Shown: one piece after another, positions 7,686-17,126 of the stretch | Layout: every line of letters begins with the position of its first letter | Numbering within the stretch: position 1 is the stretch's first letter | The notes under the pieces: model-generated | What the model was told of the DNA's origin: nothing | Databases searched by the model: none | The model's input: the letters and a program-made list of their open reading frames with translations, nothing else | Translations under genes and position numbers: made by a program | DNA from: Aliivibrio finisterrensis | GTDB lineage: Bacteria; Pseudomonadota; Gammaproteobacteria; Enterobacterales; Vibrionaceae | Direction: 5' to 3' | DNA: 64,000 bases | Assembly: GCF_008933155.1 (NCBI RefSeq) | Contig: NZ_WBVP01000009.1 | Coordinates: forward strand, 62,001 to 126,000

Positions 7686-8693
7686 ATGATTGATTTTCGC
7701 TCTGATACAGTAACAAGACCGACCCAAGCCATGCGTGAGGCGATGGCTAATGCCCCTGTGGGCGATGATGTGTATGGGGACGACCCTACGATTAATGAGC
7801 TAGAAACGTGGGCAGCAGAGCGCCATGGATTTGAAGCTGCACTGTTTACATCATCAGGGACTCAGGCGAATCTATTAGGTTTAATGGCTCACTGTGAACG
7901 CGGCGACGAATATCTATGCGGTCAACAAGCACATAACTATAAATATGAAGCTGGCGGTGCAGCCGTATTGGGTTCTATTCAGCCTCAGCCTATCGAAAAC
8001 AATCCTGATGGCTCACTCTGTTTTCAAAAACTTGAAGCCGCAATTAAGCCTGATGATTTCCATTTTGCACGAACAAAACTATTGAGCTTAGAAAATACCA
8101 TTAACGGTAAAGTCTTACCCCTTTCTTATCTTGCACAAGCACGTGAGTTTGTAAATAAACACAACTTACAACTTCACCTTGATGGCGCACGAGTTTATAA
8201 CGCAGCTGTTGCCCTCGACGTTGATATTAAAGAAATTGCTCAGCACTTTGATAGCATGACGATTTGTTTATCTAAAGGATTAGCAGCACCTGTAGGTTCT
8301 TTATTATTAGGCCCAAAAGAATACATTCAAAAAGCACGTCGTATCAGAAAAATGCTCGGCGGCGGAATGAGGCAAGCTGGTATTCTAGGGGCTGCGGCTA
8401 AACTTGCGCTGACTGAGCAAGTGCCACAGTTAGCGCTTGATCATAGCAATGCGAAATATTTAGCAGAACAACTAAATACTGTGGTTGGGTTTAACGTTAA
8501 TGTTGAGCATATACAGACCAATATCGTTTTTGCACGCTTAGATAGCCAAATCGATATTCATGATATTGTGCAAAAAGCGAACCAGCAAGATATCTTACTG
8601 TCTGCAGGTAACCCTATTCGATTCGTTACTCATAAAGACGTTTCAAAAGAAGATATTGATACTTTTATTGTGTTTCTTAAACGCGAAGTCTAA
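7686..8693 (+). CDS. ltaE: Low-specificity L-threonine aldolase
   Basis: This fold-type I PLP enzyme of 335 residues cleaves L-threonine and L-allo-threonine to glycine and acetaldehyde. Visible motifs are IDFRSDTVTRPTQAMR at the N-terminus, SSGTQANL (residues 56-63), LHLDGARV with the PLP-ring Asp (about 166), and the Schiff-base lysine in ICLSKGLAAPVGS (Lys197). The start at 7686 is chosen because AAGGA lies 6 nt upstream and homologs begin MIDFRSDT. An ATG 15 bp earlier would overlap that ribosome site. A bidirectional hairpin terminator follows. The gene is monocistronic as seen here. Confidence 0.94.
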   Translation: MIDFRSDTVTRPTQAMREAMANAPVGDDVYGDDPTINELETWAAERHGFEAALFTSSGTQANLLGLMAHCERGDEYLCGQQAHNYKYEAGGAAVLGSIQPQPIENNPDGSLCFQKLEAAIKPDDFHFARTKLLSLENTINGKVLPLSYLAQAREFVNKHNLQLHLDGARVYNAAVALDVDIKEIAQHFDSMTICLSKGLAAPVGSLLLGPKEYIQKARRIRKMLGGGMRQAGILGAAAKLALTEQVPQLALDHSNAKYLAEQLNTVVGFNVNVEHIQTNIVFARLDSQIDIHDIVQKANQQDILLSAGNPIRFVTHKDVSKEDIDTFIVFLKREV

Positions 8694-8705
8694 TTGTCTA
8701 CAAAT

Positions 8706-8738
8706 AAAAATAGCAGCTCATTTCAGCTGCTATTTTTA
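8706..8738. terminator. Bidirectional terminator between ltaE and mlc
   Basis: The arms AAAAATAGCAGCT and AGCTGCTATTTTT are perfectly complementary around a 6-nt loop, giving a T-tail on both strands between converging genes. Confidence 0.9.
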
Positions 8739-8759
8739 TAGAATAAAAGAGTATGAATA

Positions 8760-9974
8760 TTACCCTTCAATCACCCTCATTAGCAACGAACCATCACACA
8801 TTGCTTGTTTCACTAATGCCGCGCCGGGCATCGTTGCTTGCGTATAAAAGCGGCTTTCGGCTAACTTGGTGTCTTTAGCGTACAATGGCAATACTTGGTT
8901 TTGGATCGCATCCATAATGACAGGATATAAAATCGCTTTAGAAAGGTTAATTTCTCCACCAATCAATACAATTTCAGGGTTAAATAAGTTCACCATAATA
9001 GCGATCGCCTCACCAAGATTATGTCCTAGTTCAGTAATAACTTGTTTAGCTAACATATCTCCGTCATTCGCCGCAAGGCAAATGCTTTCTATCGTGATTT
9101 TTTTAGCGCTTAATGATGTTTTATGCCCATCATCAATCAGCTTTTTAACTTGATCTCGTAATGATTTTGCACTTGCAACCGTTTCTAAACAGCCAGAATT
9201 ACCACAATGGCAACGTGCACCCAATTTATTGATTTTGATGTGCCCCATCTCACCAATATTGCCTGTTCTGCCTTGTAAAACTTCACCGTTCATAATAATA
9301 CCAGCACCAACCCCATGATGGATTGATACTAATATTGAATTATCGTGTTCTTTTGAATTGCCAAATAGCTTTTCAGCTAGCGCCCAACTACGGGTGTCAT
9401 TGCCAACAAACACAGGCAGTCCTGTTGCTTCGTAGATCTTAGGGCCCAAAGGCAAATTATCTACATTGTAATGAGGCATTTGTATAACAAGACCTTGTGA
9501 CGAAATCACTAAGCCAGGTAATGACACTGCGATACTGGTAATTCTTCCTAATATTCGAGAATGCTTTTGGAAAAACAGTTCAATTTCAGACAGTAATTTT
9601 GCAAGTAATTCATCTTGCTCAATTTCATGAATCGTTTGTCTTTCTTCAATAATTTGTGCTCCACCTAAGCTATGTAACGCAATAGTTAGATAACCACGCC
9701 CTAAACGCATAGATAGGAATTGCCACCCTTCATTATCAACTTCTAAGCCAATTGCAGGTCGACCACGACTATTTGCTTCTTGTACTTGCGTTTCTTTGAT
9801 AAGGTGTGCATCAAGTAATTCACGTGTGATTTTAGTAATACTGGCAGGAGCTAAATTACTTTGCTTAGAAAGATCGATCCGAGAGATAGGGCCTAGTTGG
9901 TCAATTAACTTGTATACCCGTCCAGCATTTACTTGTTTTAAATGATCAATGTGTCCGGGTTGGGCCACGTACAT
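8760..9974 (-). CDS. mlc: Mlc, ROK-family repressor of sugar (PTS) genes
   Basis: 404 residues. The N-terminal winged helix (PGHIDHLKQVNAGRVYKLIDQLGPISRIDLSKQ...PASITKI, about residues 6-50) reads very close to E. coli Mlc. A ROK domain follows with zinc ligands His245 and CHCGNSGC (Cys255, 257, 262), and the C-terminus GAALVKQAMCDGSLLMR is also Mlc-like. Mlc represses PTS genes and is sequestered by dephosphorylated EIICB of the glucose permease. A PTS EIICB of the NagE/PtsG family is encoded at the far end of the window. The start at 9974 follows a GGAGAG ribosome site, and an earlier ATG at 10010 lacks one. A CRP-like palindrome lies upstream, consistent with CRP control of mlc in E. coli. 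Confidence 0.9.
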   Translation of the reverse strand: MYVAQPGHIDHLKQVNAGRVYKLIDQLGPISRIDLSKQSNLAPASITKITRELLDAHLIKETQVQEANSRGRPAIGLEVDNEGWQFLSMRLGRGYLTIALHSLGGAQIIEERQTIHEIEQDELLAKLLSEIELFFQKHSRILGRITSIAVSLPGLVISSQGLVIQMPHYNVDNLPLGPKIYEATGLPVFVGNDTRSWALAEKLFGNSKEHDNSILVSIHHGVGAGIIMNGEVLQGRTGNIGEMGHIKINKLGARCHCGNSGCLETVASAKSLRDQVKKLIDDGHKTSLSAKKITIESICLAANDGDMLAKQVITELGHNLGEAIAIMVNLFNPEIVLIGGEINLSKAILYPVIMDAIQNQVLPLYAKDTKLAESRFYTQATMPGAALVKQAMCDGSLLMRVIEG

Positions 9975-10054
9975 GCTTCTCTCCAGTAAATAAATATCAT
10001 CGGATATCATTTTTTTACTTTGCGAACAAATTGTGAAGTCCGAGAGTTAACCTA

Positions 10055-10070
10055 CGTGATGTTTATCACG
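10055..10070. promoter_or_regulatory. CRP-type palindrome between mlc and queE
   Basis: CGTGA-TGTTTA-TCACG is a perfect 5-6-5 dyad that differs from the CRP consensus half-site TGTGA only in the outer base of each arm. It lies about 80 bp upstream of the mlc start and about 90 bp upstream of queE, so either gene could be controlled. The assignment rests on the motif alone. Confidence 0.55.
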
Positions 10071-10157
10071 AAGATCATGAAATATTTACTGAAAATGCGA
10101 CTTTAACACGTATTTCAATCACCAAATTTTGTAGTTTTTTATTTGAGTAAAATAATT

Positions 10158-10838
10158 ATGTCATCGTCAACATTTAAGATTAATGAGCTATTTGAAACCA
10201 TTCAAGGTGAAGGCACATTTACTGGAGTTCCTTCTATTTTCTTACGCTTGCAAGGCTGCCCTGTCGGTTGCTCTTGGTGTGATACAAAACAAACGTGGTA
10301 TGTGGAGTTAAGTGATCAAACGGATTTAGCTTCAATTTTAGCTAAAACAGAAGACTCACCAAGTTGGACCGAGTTAACGAGCACTCAAATAATCAATATG
10401 CTTAAAGAGCAAGGCTACACTGCAAAACATATGGTTATCACTGGTGGAGAACCATGCATGTATGACTTAACACAATTAACTGAAGAATTAGAACAACAGG
10501 GTTATCGTTGTCAAATAGAAACCAGTGGTACTTATCCTATTCTTGCATCAGAAAATACATGGGTTACGGTTTCACCAAAAATCAATATGAAAGGTAAACT
10601 GCCCGTTTTAGAAAACGCATTAATGCGAGCAAACGAAATTAAACATCCTGTAGGAACTAACAAAGATATTGAGCAACTAGAAGCGCTATTAGCTGGTGTG
10701 AAATTATTGGATGACGTAACTATTGCACTACAACCTATCAGCCAAAAGCCTGGCGCTACTGAACTTTGTATTGAAACCTGCATCAAAAGAAACTGGCGAC
10801 TTTCTATACAAACGCACAAATATTTAGCGATTGCGTGA
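10158..10838 (+). CDS. queE: 7-carboxy-7-deazaguanine synthase QueE
   Basis: This radical SAM enzyme of the queuosine (7-deazaguanine) pathway converts 6-carboxytetrahydropterin to 7-carboxy-7-deazaguanine. The opening INELFETIQGEGTFTGVPSIFLRLQGC, the cluster motif C34-x3-C38-x2-C41 (CPVGCSWC), and the SAM-binding GGEP (in VITGGEPCMY) are visible. 226 residues is normal. I chose ATG at 10158. An upstream in-frame TTG at 10143 has no better ribosome site. No other queuosine gene is adjacent. Confidence 0.94.
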   Translation: MSSSTFKINELFETIQGEGTFTGVPSIFLRLQGCPVGCSWCDTKQTWYVELSDQTDLASILAKTEDSPSWTELTSTQIINMLKEQGYTAKHMVITGGEPCMYDLTQLTEELEQQGYRCQIETSGTYPILASENTWVTVSPKINMKGKLPVLENALMRANEIKHPVGTNKDIEQLEALLAGVKLLDDVTIALQPISQKPGATELCIETCIKRNWRLSIQTHKYLAIA

Positions 10839-10942
10839 TAATTTTAATAATTACCTTGTTTGAATCATGGAATTGTCATCATTCTCGATATATGTTTACT
10901 TGATCACAGAATAAACACAACAACATCCATCTTGGAGATAAT

Positions 10943-12388
10943 ATGTCTAATAGACTACGTAGAACAAAAATTGTTACCACTCTTGGCCCTGCAACTGATC
11001 GTGATAATAACTTAGAAAAAATCATCGCCGCTGGCGCAAACGTTGTTCGTATGAACTTCTCTCACGGTAGTCCAGAGGATCATATTGAGCGAACTAAAAA
11101 AGTTCGTGAAATCGCTGCAAAACTTGGTACTCACGTAGCGATTCTAGGTGACTTACAAGGCCCTAAGATCCGCGTTTCTACGTTTAAAGAAGGTAAAATC
11201 CAATTAGCTATTGGTGATAAATTCACACTAGATAGCGATTTACCTAAAGGTGAAGGTAATCAAGACGCTGTTGGTCTTGATTATAAAGAGCTTCCACAAG
11301 ACGTGACTACTGGCGACGTTCTTCTTCTTGATGATGGTCGTGTACAACTTCGCGTAACGGCAGTTGAAGGCAATAAAGTTCATACAGAAGTAACGGTTGC
11401 TGGTCCACTATCAAATAACAAAGGCATCAACAAGCAAGGTGGTGGCCTTTCTGCTGACGCTCTGACTGAAAAAGACAAAGCTGACATCATCACTGCTGCG
11501 GCAATGAAAGTTGATTACCTCGCGGTTTCTTTCCCACGTAACGGCGAAGACATGAACTACGCTCGTCGTCTAGCTCGTGAAGCTGGCCTTGAAGCAAAAC
11601 TTGTTGCTAAAGTTGAGCGTGCAGAAACCGTCGCAACAGAAGAAGCAATGGATGATATCATCATGGCCTCTGACGTTGTAATGGTTGCTCGTGGTGATCT
11701 AGGTGTAGAAATCGGCGATCCTGAGCTAGTTGGTGTTCAAAAACAACTTATCCGTCGTGCTCGTAGCCTTAACCGTACGGTTATTACTGCAACACAAATG
11801 ATGGAATCAATGATCACAAGCCCAATGCCAACACGAGCTGAAGTTATGGATGTTGCTAACGCCGTACTTGATGGCTCAGATGCGGTAATGCTTTCTGCTG
11901 AAACAGCAGCTGGTGACTTCCCTGTTGAGACAGTAATGTCTATGGCAAGTGTATGTATTGGTGCTGAAAAAGTTCCAACTGTAAACGTATCTAACCACCG
12001 TTTAGACCGTCGTTTCACTACCCCTGAAGAAACGATTGCAATGGCTACCATGTATGCAGCAAACCACATGGAAGGCATCACAGCAATGATCACGCTTACT
12101 GAATCTGGTCGTACTCCACTAATGATGTCACGTCTAAGCTCTGGTTTACCAATCTTTGCTTTATCTCGTAACGAAAGCACACTAAACCGTGCTGCTCTTT
12201 ACCGTGGTGTAACGCCTGTATTCTTTGATGAAAACGCTGATTCTGGTCTTCCATCAACGTACGCAGCAATCAATACGCTAAAAGAGAAAGGCCTATTGAG
12301 TGCTGGTCATCAAGTTATCATCACTCAAGGTGATGTAATGGATATCGTTGGTTCAACTAACTGTATGCGTATCATTACGGTTGAATAA
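10943..12388 (+). CDS. pykA: Pyruvate kinase II
   Basis: 481 residues that follow E. coli PykA closely from the first residues ([39 protein letters not shown]). The active-site lysine and acidic metal ligands lie in VAKVERAE and [13 protein letters not shown], and the family signature is in the MMESMI...[27 protein letters not shown] region. The enzyme converts phosphoenolpyruvate and ADP to pyruvate and ATP. Resemblance to PykA (AMP-type) rather than PykF is clear from the [23 protein letters not shown] segment. GGAGATA precedes the ATG, and a strong terminator follows. Confidence 0.97.
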   Translation: MSNRLRRTKIVTTLGPATDRDNNLEKIIAAGANVVRMNFSHGSPEDHIERTKKVREIAAKLGTHVAILGDLQGPKIRVSTFKEGKIQLAIGDKFTLDSDLPKGEGNQDAVGLDYKELPQDVTTGDVLLLDDGRVQLRVTAVEGNKVHTEVTVAGPLSNNKGINKQGGGLSADALTEKDKADIITAAAMKVDYLAVSFPRNGEDMNYARRLAREAGLEAKLVAKVERAETVATEEAMDDIIMASDVVMVARGDLGVEIGDPELVGVQKQLIRRARSLNRTVITATQMMESMITSPMPTRAEVMDVANAVLDGSDAVMLSAETAAGDFPVETVMSMASVCIGAEKVPTVNVSNHRLDRRFTTPEETIAMATMYAANHMEGITAMITLTESGRTPLMMSRLSSGLPIFALSRNESTLNRAALYRGVTPVFFDENADSGLPSTYAAINTLKEKGLLSAGHQVIITQGDVMDIVGSTNCMRIITVE

Positions 12389-12406
12389 TTGATCGATATT
12401 TAAAAC

Positions 12407-12446
12407 AAAAGCCTCGTAGATCAAATTGATTTACGAGGCTTTTTTA
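12407..12446 (+). terminator. Terminator after pykA
   Basis: The arms AAAGCCTCGTA and TACGAGGCTTT are followed by TTTTA. It sits 19 nt after the pykA stop codon and upstream of the converging nagZ stop codon, so it may also work on the minus strand. Confidence 0.9.
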
Positions 12447-12492
12447 TGTGTTTTACTTTCTATATCTGCTCAGATTAATATGATCAGAGTAA

Positions 12493-13488
12493 TCACTTTT
12501 TCCAGCGATCATAAGCTCGGGTAACGATCTCATTCGCACTTTTCCATTCCTTAGTGCTTAATAACGTTTTTCTATCGAAATGTTGTGTTTTCAATAATAA
12601 ATTAGCCTTTTCTACGGATTGAATAGCTAAGTTATCCAACACTTCGACGGCTGATTTTCGATTATTACACATTAATACCATGTCGCAACCGGCATCAAGA
12701 GCTTGCTGAGAGCGCTCTGCTGGTCCACCCATGATAGTGGCGCCTTCCATACTTAAATCGTCAGAAAATACCAAGCCATTAAAGTTAAGTTGTTTACGTA
12801 ATACGTCTTTCAACCAATATGAAGAGCCACTTGCTGGTGACGCATCATACTCAGGATAGATAACGTGGGCTGGCATCATCGCATCCAAAATACCCGCGTC
12901 GATTTGTGCTTTAAAAATCGCCATATCCAATTCAAAAATATTGTCACGGTGATCATAAGGGGTTTCTAAATGCGAATCCGCGATCACACCACCGTGCCCA
13001 GGAAAATGTTTCCCTGTCGTAGAAGTACCCGCAGATTTCATGCCTTTCATAAAAGCAGTGCTGTATTTAACGATAGTATTAATATCATCACCAAATGCAC
13101 GGTTACCAATGGCTTTACAATCAAAACCATTATCAAGCACAGGTGCAAACGTAAGATCGATGTCATGAGCAACGAGCTCTGAACACAATAACCAGCCTGC
13201 CGTTTTCGCTAACTCAAGACCATTATCCATTTCAGCATACGCTTGCGCTGGTGGAATAAGCGTAAATTCATCTCTAAAACGCTGAACTCGACCGCCTTCT
13301 TGGTCAACACCAATTAGAATTGGACGCCCTGCTGCTTTACGAATAGAAGCGGTTAATGCTGCTAATTGCTTTGAGTCATGATAATTTCGAGCGAAAAGGA
13401 TCAATCCGCCCACTGTTGGATGTTGAAGTAACTCACGCTCTTCTGCATCAATTTCATATCCTTCAACATCTAGCCATAATGGACCCAT
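12493..13488 (-). CDS. nagZ: Beta-N-acetylhexosaminidase NagZ
   Basis: This family 3 glycoside hydrolase of 331 residues removes GlcNAc from 1,6-anhydroMurNAc peptides during peptidoglycan recycling in the cytosol. The signature KHFPGHG..ADSH (residues 160-173) carries the His/Asp dyad, and SDDLSMEGA (242-250) carries the nucleophilic Asp. There is no signal peptide, as expected. ATG at 13488 has GGAGA 6 nt upstream. The TTG 12 bp further upstream overlaps that site and is rejected as the start. The divergent neighbour anmK acts in the same pathway. Confidence 0.96.
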   Translation of the reverse strand: MGPLWLDVEGYEIDAEERELLQHPTVGGLILFARNYHDSKQLAALTASIRKAAGRPILIGVDQEGGRVQRFRDEFTLIPPAQAYAEMDNGLELAKTAGWLLCSELVAHDIDLTFAPVLDNGFDCKAIGNRAFGDDINTIVKYSTAFMKGMKSAGTSTTGKHFPGHGGVIADSHLETPYDHRDNIFELDMAIFKAQIDAGILDAMMPAHVIYPEYDASPASGSSYWLKDVLRKQLNFNGLVFSDDLSMEGATIMGGPAERSQQALDAGCDMVLMCNNRKSAVEVLDNLAIQSVEKANLLLKTQHFDRKTLLSTKEWKSANEIVTRAYDRWKK

Positions 13489-13660
13489 ATTTTTCTCCAA
13501 ATCATCTTAATTTTTATAGGCTTAAAGTATCATGCCCTTTCACATATTAACATCTTATCTATGGTAATTTTATGTCAATAATGTGAGTAATATAGATATT
13601 ATTCACCGACTTTATGGCACAATAAAACCGTTAATTAATCAGCATTTATGGAGTGTTGGC

Positions 13661-14764
13661 ATGGAAAAATACATTGGCTTAATGTCAGGAACCAGTTTAG
13701 ATGGCGTTGATGCCGTTGTCGTAGAAACAAATGGCACAACAATCAATCTACTTGGGCATGCCGATTTCCCAATGGAGCCTCACTTAAAAGCTGATTTATT
13801 GGCTATTTGTACTGGTCAACAAACTAATTTAAAGGTGATTGGTGAAATTGACCATCGCTTAGGTCATTTATTTGCAGATGCTGCACTTCATCTTCTTCAT
13901 ACACTCAACCTTAAACCAGAAGATATCACTGCTATTGGTAGCCATGGACAAACGGTTTTTCATTCGCCTGACGCACAATATCCTTTTACGATGCAACTTG
14001 GCGATAGCAATATTATCGCGGCTAAAACAGGAATTAATACCGTTGCTGACTTTCGCCGTAAAGACATGGCACTAGGCGGACAAGGCGCACCATTAGTACC
14101 CGCTTTCCACCACACCTTATTTGGGAAATCCGAAAGTACTCACGTTATTTTAAACATTGGAGGTATTTCTAATATTTCAATTTTACAGAAAGACTCCCCT
14201 GTTATCGGTTATGACACAGGCCCGGGTAACATGTTAATGGATGCATGGATCACTGCGCACCAACAAGTCAGTTACGATAAGAATGGCGATTGGGCTCGCA
14301 GTGGAGCCGTGATTGATGAACTTTTAATAAACCTGAAACAGCATAGCTATTTTGCTCGCCCTTATCCAAAAAGTACTGGGCGTGAGTTATTCAACTTAGA
14401 TTGGTTTTCTCAATATATTGAAAATACCCCTTATCTACCACAAGATGTGCAAGCAACGTTATTGGAGTTCACCGTAACTACGATTGTCGATCAGGTTCTA
14501 AAATTCCATGTTGGAGAGAGTGCAAAACTGCTCGTTTGTGGAGGTGGTGTTCATAACCAATATCTTATGGAAAGACTGCAATTCCATTTAGCAAATTGGG
14601 CAGTTATTAGCACTAACGACTACAATGTAGATAGTGACAATATGGAAGCAATGGCGTTTGCATGGTTAGCACATCAACGAATTCATGATTTACCAAGTAA
14701 CGAACCGGATGTCACGGGCGCTTCTCGTTATGCAAGTTTAGGTGTAATCTACCCGGCATCTTAA
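13661..14764 (+). CDS. anmK: Anhydro-N-acetylmuramic acid kinase
   Basis: This 367-residue sugar kinase converts 1,6-anhydroMurNAc plus ATP to MurNAc-6-phosphate. The N-terminal phosphate loop YIGLMSGTSLDGVDAV, the AIGSHGQTVFHSP segment, TVADFRRKDMALGGQGAPLVPAFH, and YDTGPGNMLMDAW are all diagnostic of the family. The start at 13661 has GGAG 7 nt upstream. Reading is open a further 78 bp upstream, but that extension has no family match. The gene is divergent from nagZ, giving two steps of peptidoglycan recycling side by side. Confidence 0.96.
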   Translation: MEKYIGLMSGTSLDGVDAVVVETNGTTINLLGHADFPMEPHLKADLLAICTGQQTNLKVIGEIDHRLGHLFADAALHLLHTLNLKPEDITAIGSHGQTVFHSPDAQYPFTMQLGDSNIIAAKTGINTVADFRRKDMALGGQGAPLVPAFHHTLFGKSESTHVILNIGGISNISILQKDSPVIGYDTGPGNMLMDAWITAHQQVSYDKNGDWARSGAVIDELLINLKQHSYFARPYPKSTGRELFNLDWFSQYIENTPYLPQDVQATLLEFTVTTIVDQVLKFHVGESAKLLVCGGGVHNQYLMERLQFHLANWAVISTNDYNVDSDNMEAMAFAWLAHQRIHDLPSNEPDVTGASRYASLGVIYPAS

Positions 14765-14795
14765 ATACAAATAATAATAATTTAAAGTAGCTCAT

Positions 14796-15659
14796 ATGCA
14801 TATTGCAGAACAATTAACGCCATTATGGCGCAGCAAAAAATCACCTGATTCATGCCACTCTTTAAAAGAGCAATTGGCATGGTTAAACGATGCTGATGAC
14901 AATTTCAAACTCAAAGCAATCAATAAAGAACAGCTGGATGATAAGCACTTACCATTAAATCAGTGGTTACCAGTCAACTTATCCAACGCGATTGAGTTAT
15001 TCGGTAAAAAAAACGACGTCAATACCAACGTTTCGGCTTCCATGTGGCTAAAATCATTTAATAACCAATTTTTTACTAGCCTAGTCGCTCTACGTTTACG
15101 CTTTAATCGCGTTCCTATTATTCAGTTTAACGATATTTTCATTTCAACACCCAATGGCGAAAAGATAAAATCACTGAAAATTAATAACGCCTGCCCTTTT
15201 GTTTGCCTTGTAACCGATCCTTTGGCTTCTGAACCACAAGCGACCGTCGTAGAGAGCCAAGAGAAACTTGATGAAGCATTTACCCATTTATTACAGCAAA
15301 TAGGTGGCGGACTAAGTGTATTATTTGAACAAGAAAGACTGAAGCACAAACCATTTTGGGGAGCCGTTTCACTGGCAGTCAGTGTCTTTTTCATGCGCTT
15401 AACTGAAAAAGGGCTCTCAAAAGAACTCGCTAATCAAGTAGCACCAAAAGCCCAGCAATGGTTAGAAAGTATTATGCCTGAGATAGGAAAAGATCTTTCT
15501 CATATACGAGTTGCTGAAAATAAACATCAGGCAATCCTTTATGTTCAACGTGAAACCTGCTGCATGAAATACAAAATTGATGGCAAAAAAAATTGTGCGA
15601 CCTGTCAACTCTTAAGCGAAGAAGAACGTCATAAAAAGAACATCAAACGTATTCACTAA
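14796..15659 (+). CDS. FhuF-like siderophore ferric-iron reductase
   Basis: This 287-residue protein ends with the [2Fe-2S] ligand pattern of FhuF: Cys255-Cys256-x10-Cys267-x2-Cys270 (CCMKYKIDGKKNCATC), matching the C-C-x10-C-x2-C spacing of E. coli FhuF. The middle part (WGAVSLAVSVFFMRL..) fits the conserved core of the ferric reductase family. The N-terminal 130 residues are not recognisable. It probably releases iron from imported ferric siderophore in the cytosol. It lies 31 bp after anmK on the same strand and may be co-transcribed, although no functional link is evident. No Fur box was convincingly identified. Confidence 0.75.
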   Translation: MHIAEQLTPLWRSKKSPDSCHSLKEQLAWLNDADDNFKLKAINKEQLDDKHLPLNQWLPVNLSNAIELFGKKNDVNTNVSASMWLKSFNNQFFTSLVALRLRFNRVPIIQFNDIFISTPNGEKIKSLKINNACPFVCLVTDPLASEPQATVVESQEKLDEAFTHLLQQIGGGLSVLFEQERLKHKPFWGAVSLAVSVFFMRLTEKGLSKELANQVAPKAQQWLESIMPEIGKDLSHIRVAENKHQAILYVQRETCCMKYKIDGKKNCATCQLLSEEERHKKNIKRIH

Positions 15660-15672
15660 ATAACAAAGCAAT

Positions 15673-15855
15673 TAATACCAATCTACATAAGTATTTGATC
15701 ATTCTTGCTTGTTAAAATCGATTATATCTGCGTTATACCTTTCTATTGCAAAAATTAGGTGTAATTAGACCCACTAGTTACTGTAATTTATGCCTTGTTC
15801 TAATCGATTTTTCCTACGCAATTATCTGAACAAAGACTTATCCAGAATGGTATAA
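15673..15855. mobile_element. MITE-like element with imperfect terminal inverted repeats
   Basis: The left end TAATACCAATCTACATAAGT (15673-15692) and the right end ACTTATCCAGAATGGTATA (15837-15855) are inverted repeats, with 15 of 18 aligned positions matching. Internally, AAAATCGATTA near the left and TAATCGATTTTT near the right are also inverted, so most of the roughly 183 bp can fold back. There is no ORF. AT-rich elements with TAATACCAAT-type ends are common between genes in Vibrionaceae. The rest of the gap to 16019 contains the porin promoter region only. Confidence 0.6.
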
Positions 15856-16019
15856 GCGAACTATCAAGAGTAATGTGTTTGTCACCCTAACGACACATTA
15901 CTTTTATAAATATTAAACATAACTGACATTAATCTTTCATATATAAAATTTATCTTAGATCCCAAGCAATTAACTAAACCAAAGCGGAGTGTTTTGGTAT
16001 TTTAAAGGTATGGAATCTA

Positions 16020-16958
16020 ATGAAAAAATTACTACTATCAACAGCTATCGTCTCATCTTTTTTATCAACCCCTCTTTTAGCTGCAACCGTTTATGATCAA
16101 GATGATACACAATTAAAAGTTGGTGGCAGAGCCGAAGCTCGCGCGAATATTTCAGATAATAATGAAACAGCAGCAGAGAGTTCATTTGAAGATAAAAGCC
16201 GTGCTCGTATTAATTTAAAAGGCAAAACTAAAATCAACGATAGCTTAGGCGCATTTGGTACTTATGAAGTTGAGATTGGCAGTGGTAAAGGTAATACCGT
16301 AAATACCCGTTACCTATTCGCAGGCTTAAGCACAAGCATTGGTAATTTCTCGTATGGTCAGCAAGATTCAGCACAAGTGATGCTTACCAATTACACTGAT
16401 ATTTTAGCTACATTCGGTGGTGATGCGGCTGATTTAACGACAGGTAACAAAGATAAACGTGAAAATAACTTTTTATACTCAGGTGAGTTTGATGCACTAA
16501 CAATTCAAGCAAACTACATTGCTAGTAACGAAAAGAAAAACGATAGCTTTGGTATTTCAGGTATGTATGCATTACCAATGGGCTTAGATTTTGGCCTTGG
16601 TTATACCTCTGGAGAACAATCCCCAAATGGCGTAACAAAGGTAGATGCAGATCAAGTTAACTTTGCTGTGCGATACACACTTGATGCATTTATGGTTTCT
16701 GGTTTATTTGTTACAGGTGAAATCGATAAAGTCGATGCAAGTGGTTATGAGTTTGCGGCTGCATATAAAGTTGATAAATTTCTTTTCCAAGGCGTTTATA
16801 ATTACCAAAAAGAAGATAGCAAAGATACAGTAAAAGATTTTGCAATCGAAGCCATTTACAAACTCAACAAAAGCTTTCGTACTTATGTAGGCTACAAGTT
16901 TGAGCAGATTGATAATCTAGATGACCAACTTCAGTTTGGCCTACGTTACGATTTCTAA
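16020..16958 (+). CDS. Gram-negative porin (OmpU/OmpL-like outer-membrane channel)
   Basis: This 312-residue protein has a cleavable signal peptide (MKKLLLSTAIVSSFLSTPLLAA, cut after LLAA or ALA-like site) and then alternating amphipathic strands typical of 16-stranded porins. Visible segments are LKVGGRAEARANI, SRARINLKGKTKI, GAFGTYEVEIGSG, RYLFAGLSTSIGNFSYGQQ and FLYSGEFDALTIQANY. It ends with the outer-membrane insertion signal LRYDF (terminal Phe). It forms a trimeric diffusion channel for small solutes. It is shorter than many OmpC/OmpF-type porins. Monocistronic, with a terminator about 50 nt after the stop. Confidence 0.88.
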   Translation: MKKLLLSTAIVSSFLSTPLLAATVYDQDDTQLKVGGRAEARANISDNNETAAESSFEDKSRARINLKGKTKINDSLGAFGTYEVEIGSGKGNTVNTRYLFAGLSTSIGNFSYGQQDSAQVMLTNYTDILATFGGDAADLTTGNKDKRENNFLYSGEFDALTIQANYIASNEKKNDSFGISGMYALPMGLDFGLGYTSGEQSPNGVTKVDADQVNFAVRYTLDAFMVSGLFVTGEIDKVDASGYEFAAAYKVDKFLFQGVYNYQKEDSKDTVKDFAIEAIYKLNKSFRTYVGYKFEQIDNLDDQLQFGLRYDF

Positions 16959-17008
16959 TCCAACCTAATACGCCCAAATTTTAGCGCTCTGGGTGGAGGG
17001 CTAAATCC

Positions 17009-17050
17009 AAATCCGAAATCATGTTAATGTGGTTTCGGATTTTCTATTTT
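17009..17050 (+). terminator. Terminator after porin gene
   Basis: The perfect 10-bp arms AAATCCGAAA and TTTCGGATTT are followed by TTCTATTTTT. A smaller hairpin (TTTAGC/GCTAAA) lies just before it, at about 16980-17005. Confidence 0.85.
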
Positions 17051-17126
17051 TGAATCGATAGAATACTTGGGGAAACCACCAAGATCTGTTATAACGTACC
17101 CTTAAATCACTATTATATGGTTACTC

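Noticed and set aside
10895-10915. CRP site upstream of pykA (TGTTT-N6-TCACA)
   Set aside because: Only one half-site fits well. The other arm has two mismatches, so I do not report it.
11737-12180. 147-codon open frame antisense to pykA
   Set aside because: It lies wholly inside a highly conserved enzyme gene on the other strand and has the Ser/Val/Ile-rich composition of a reverse-strand shadow.
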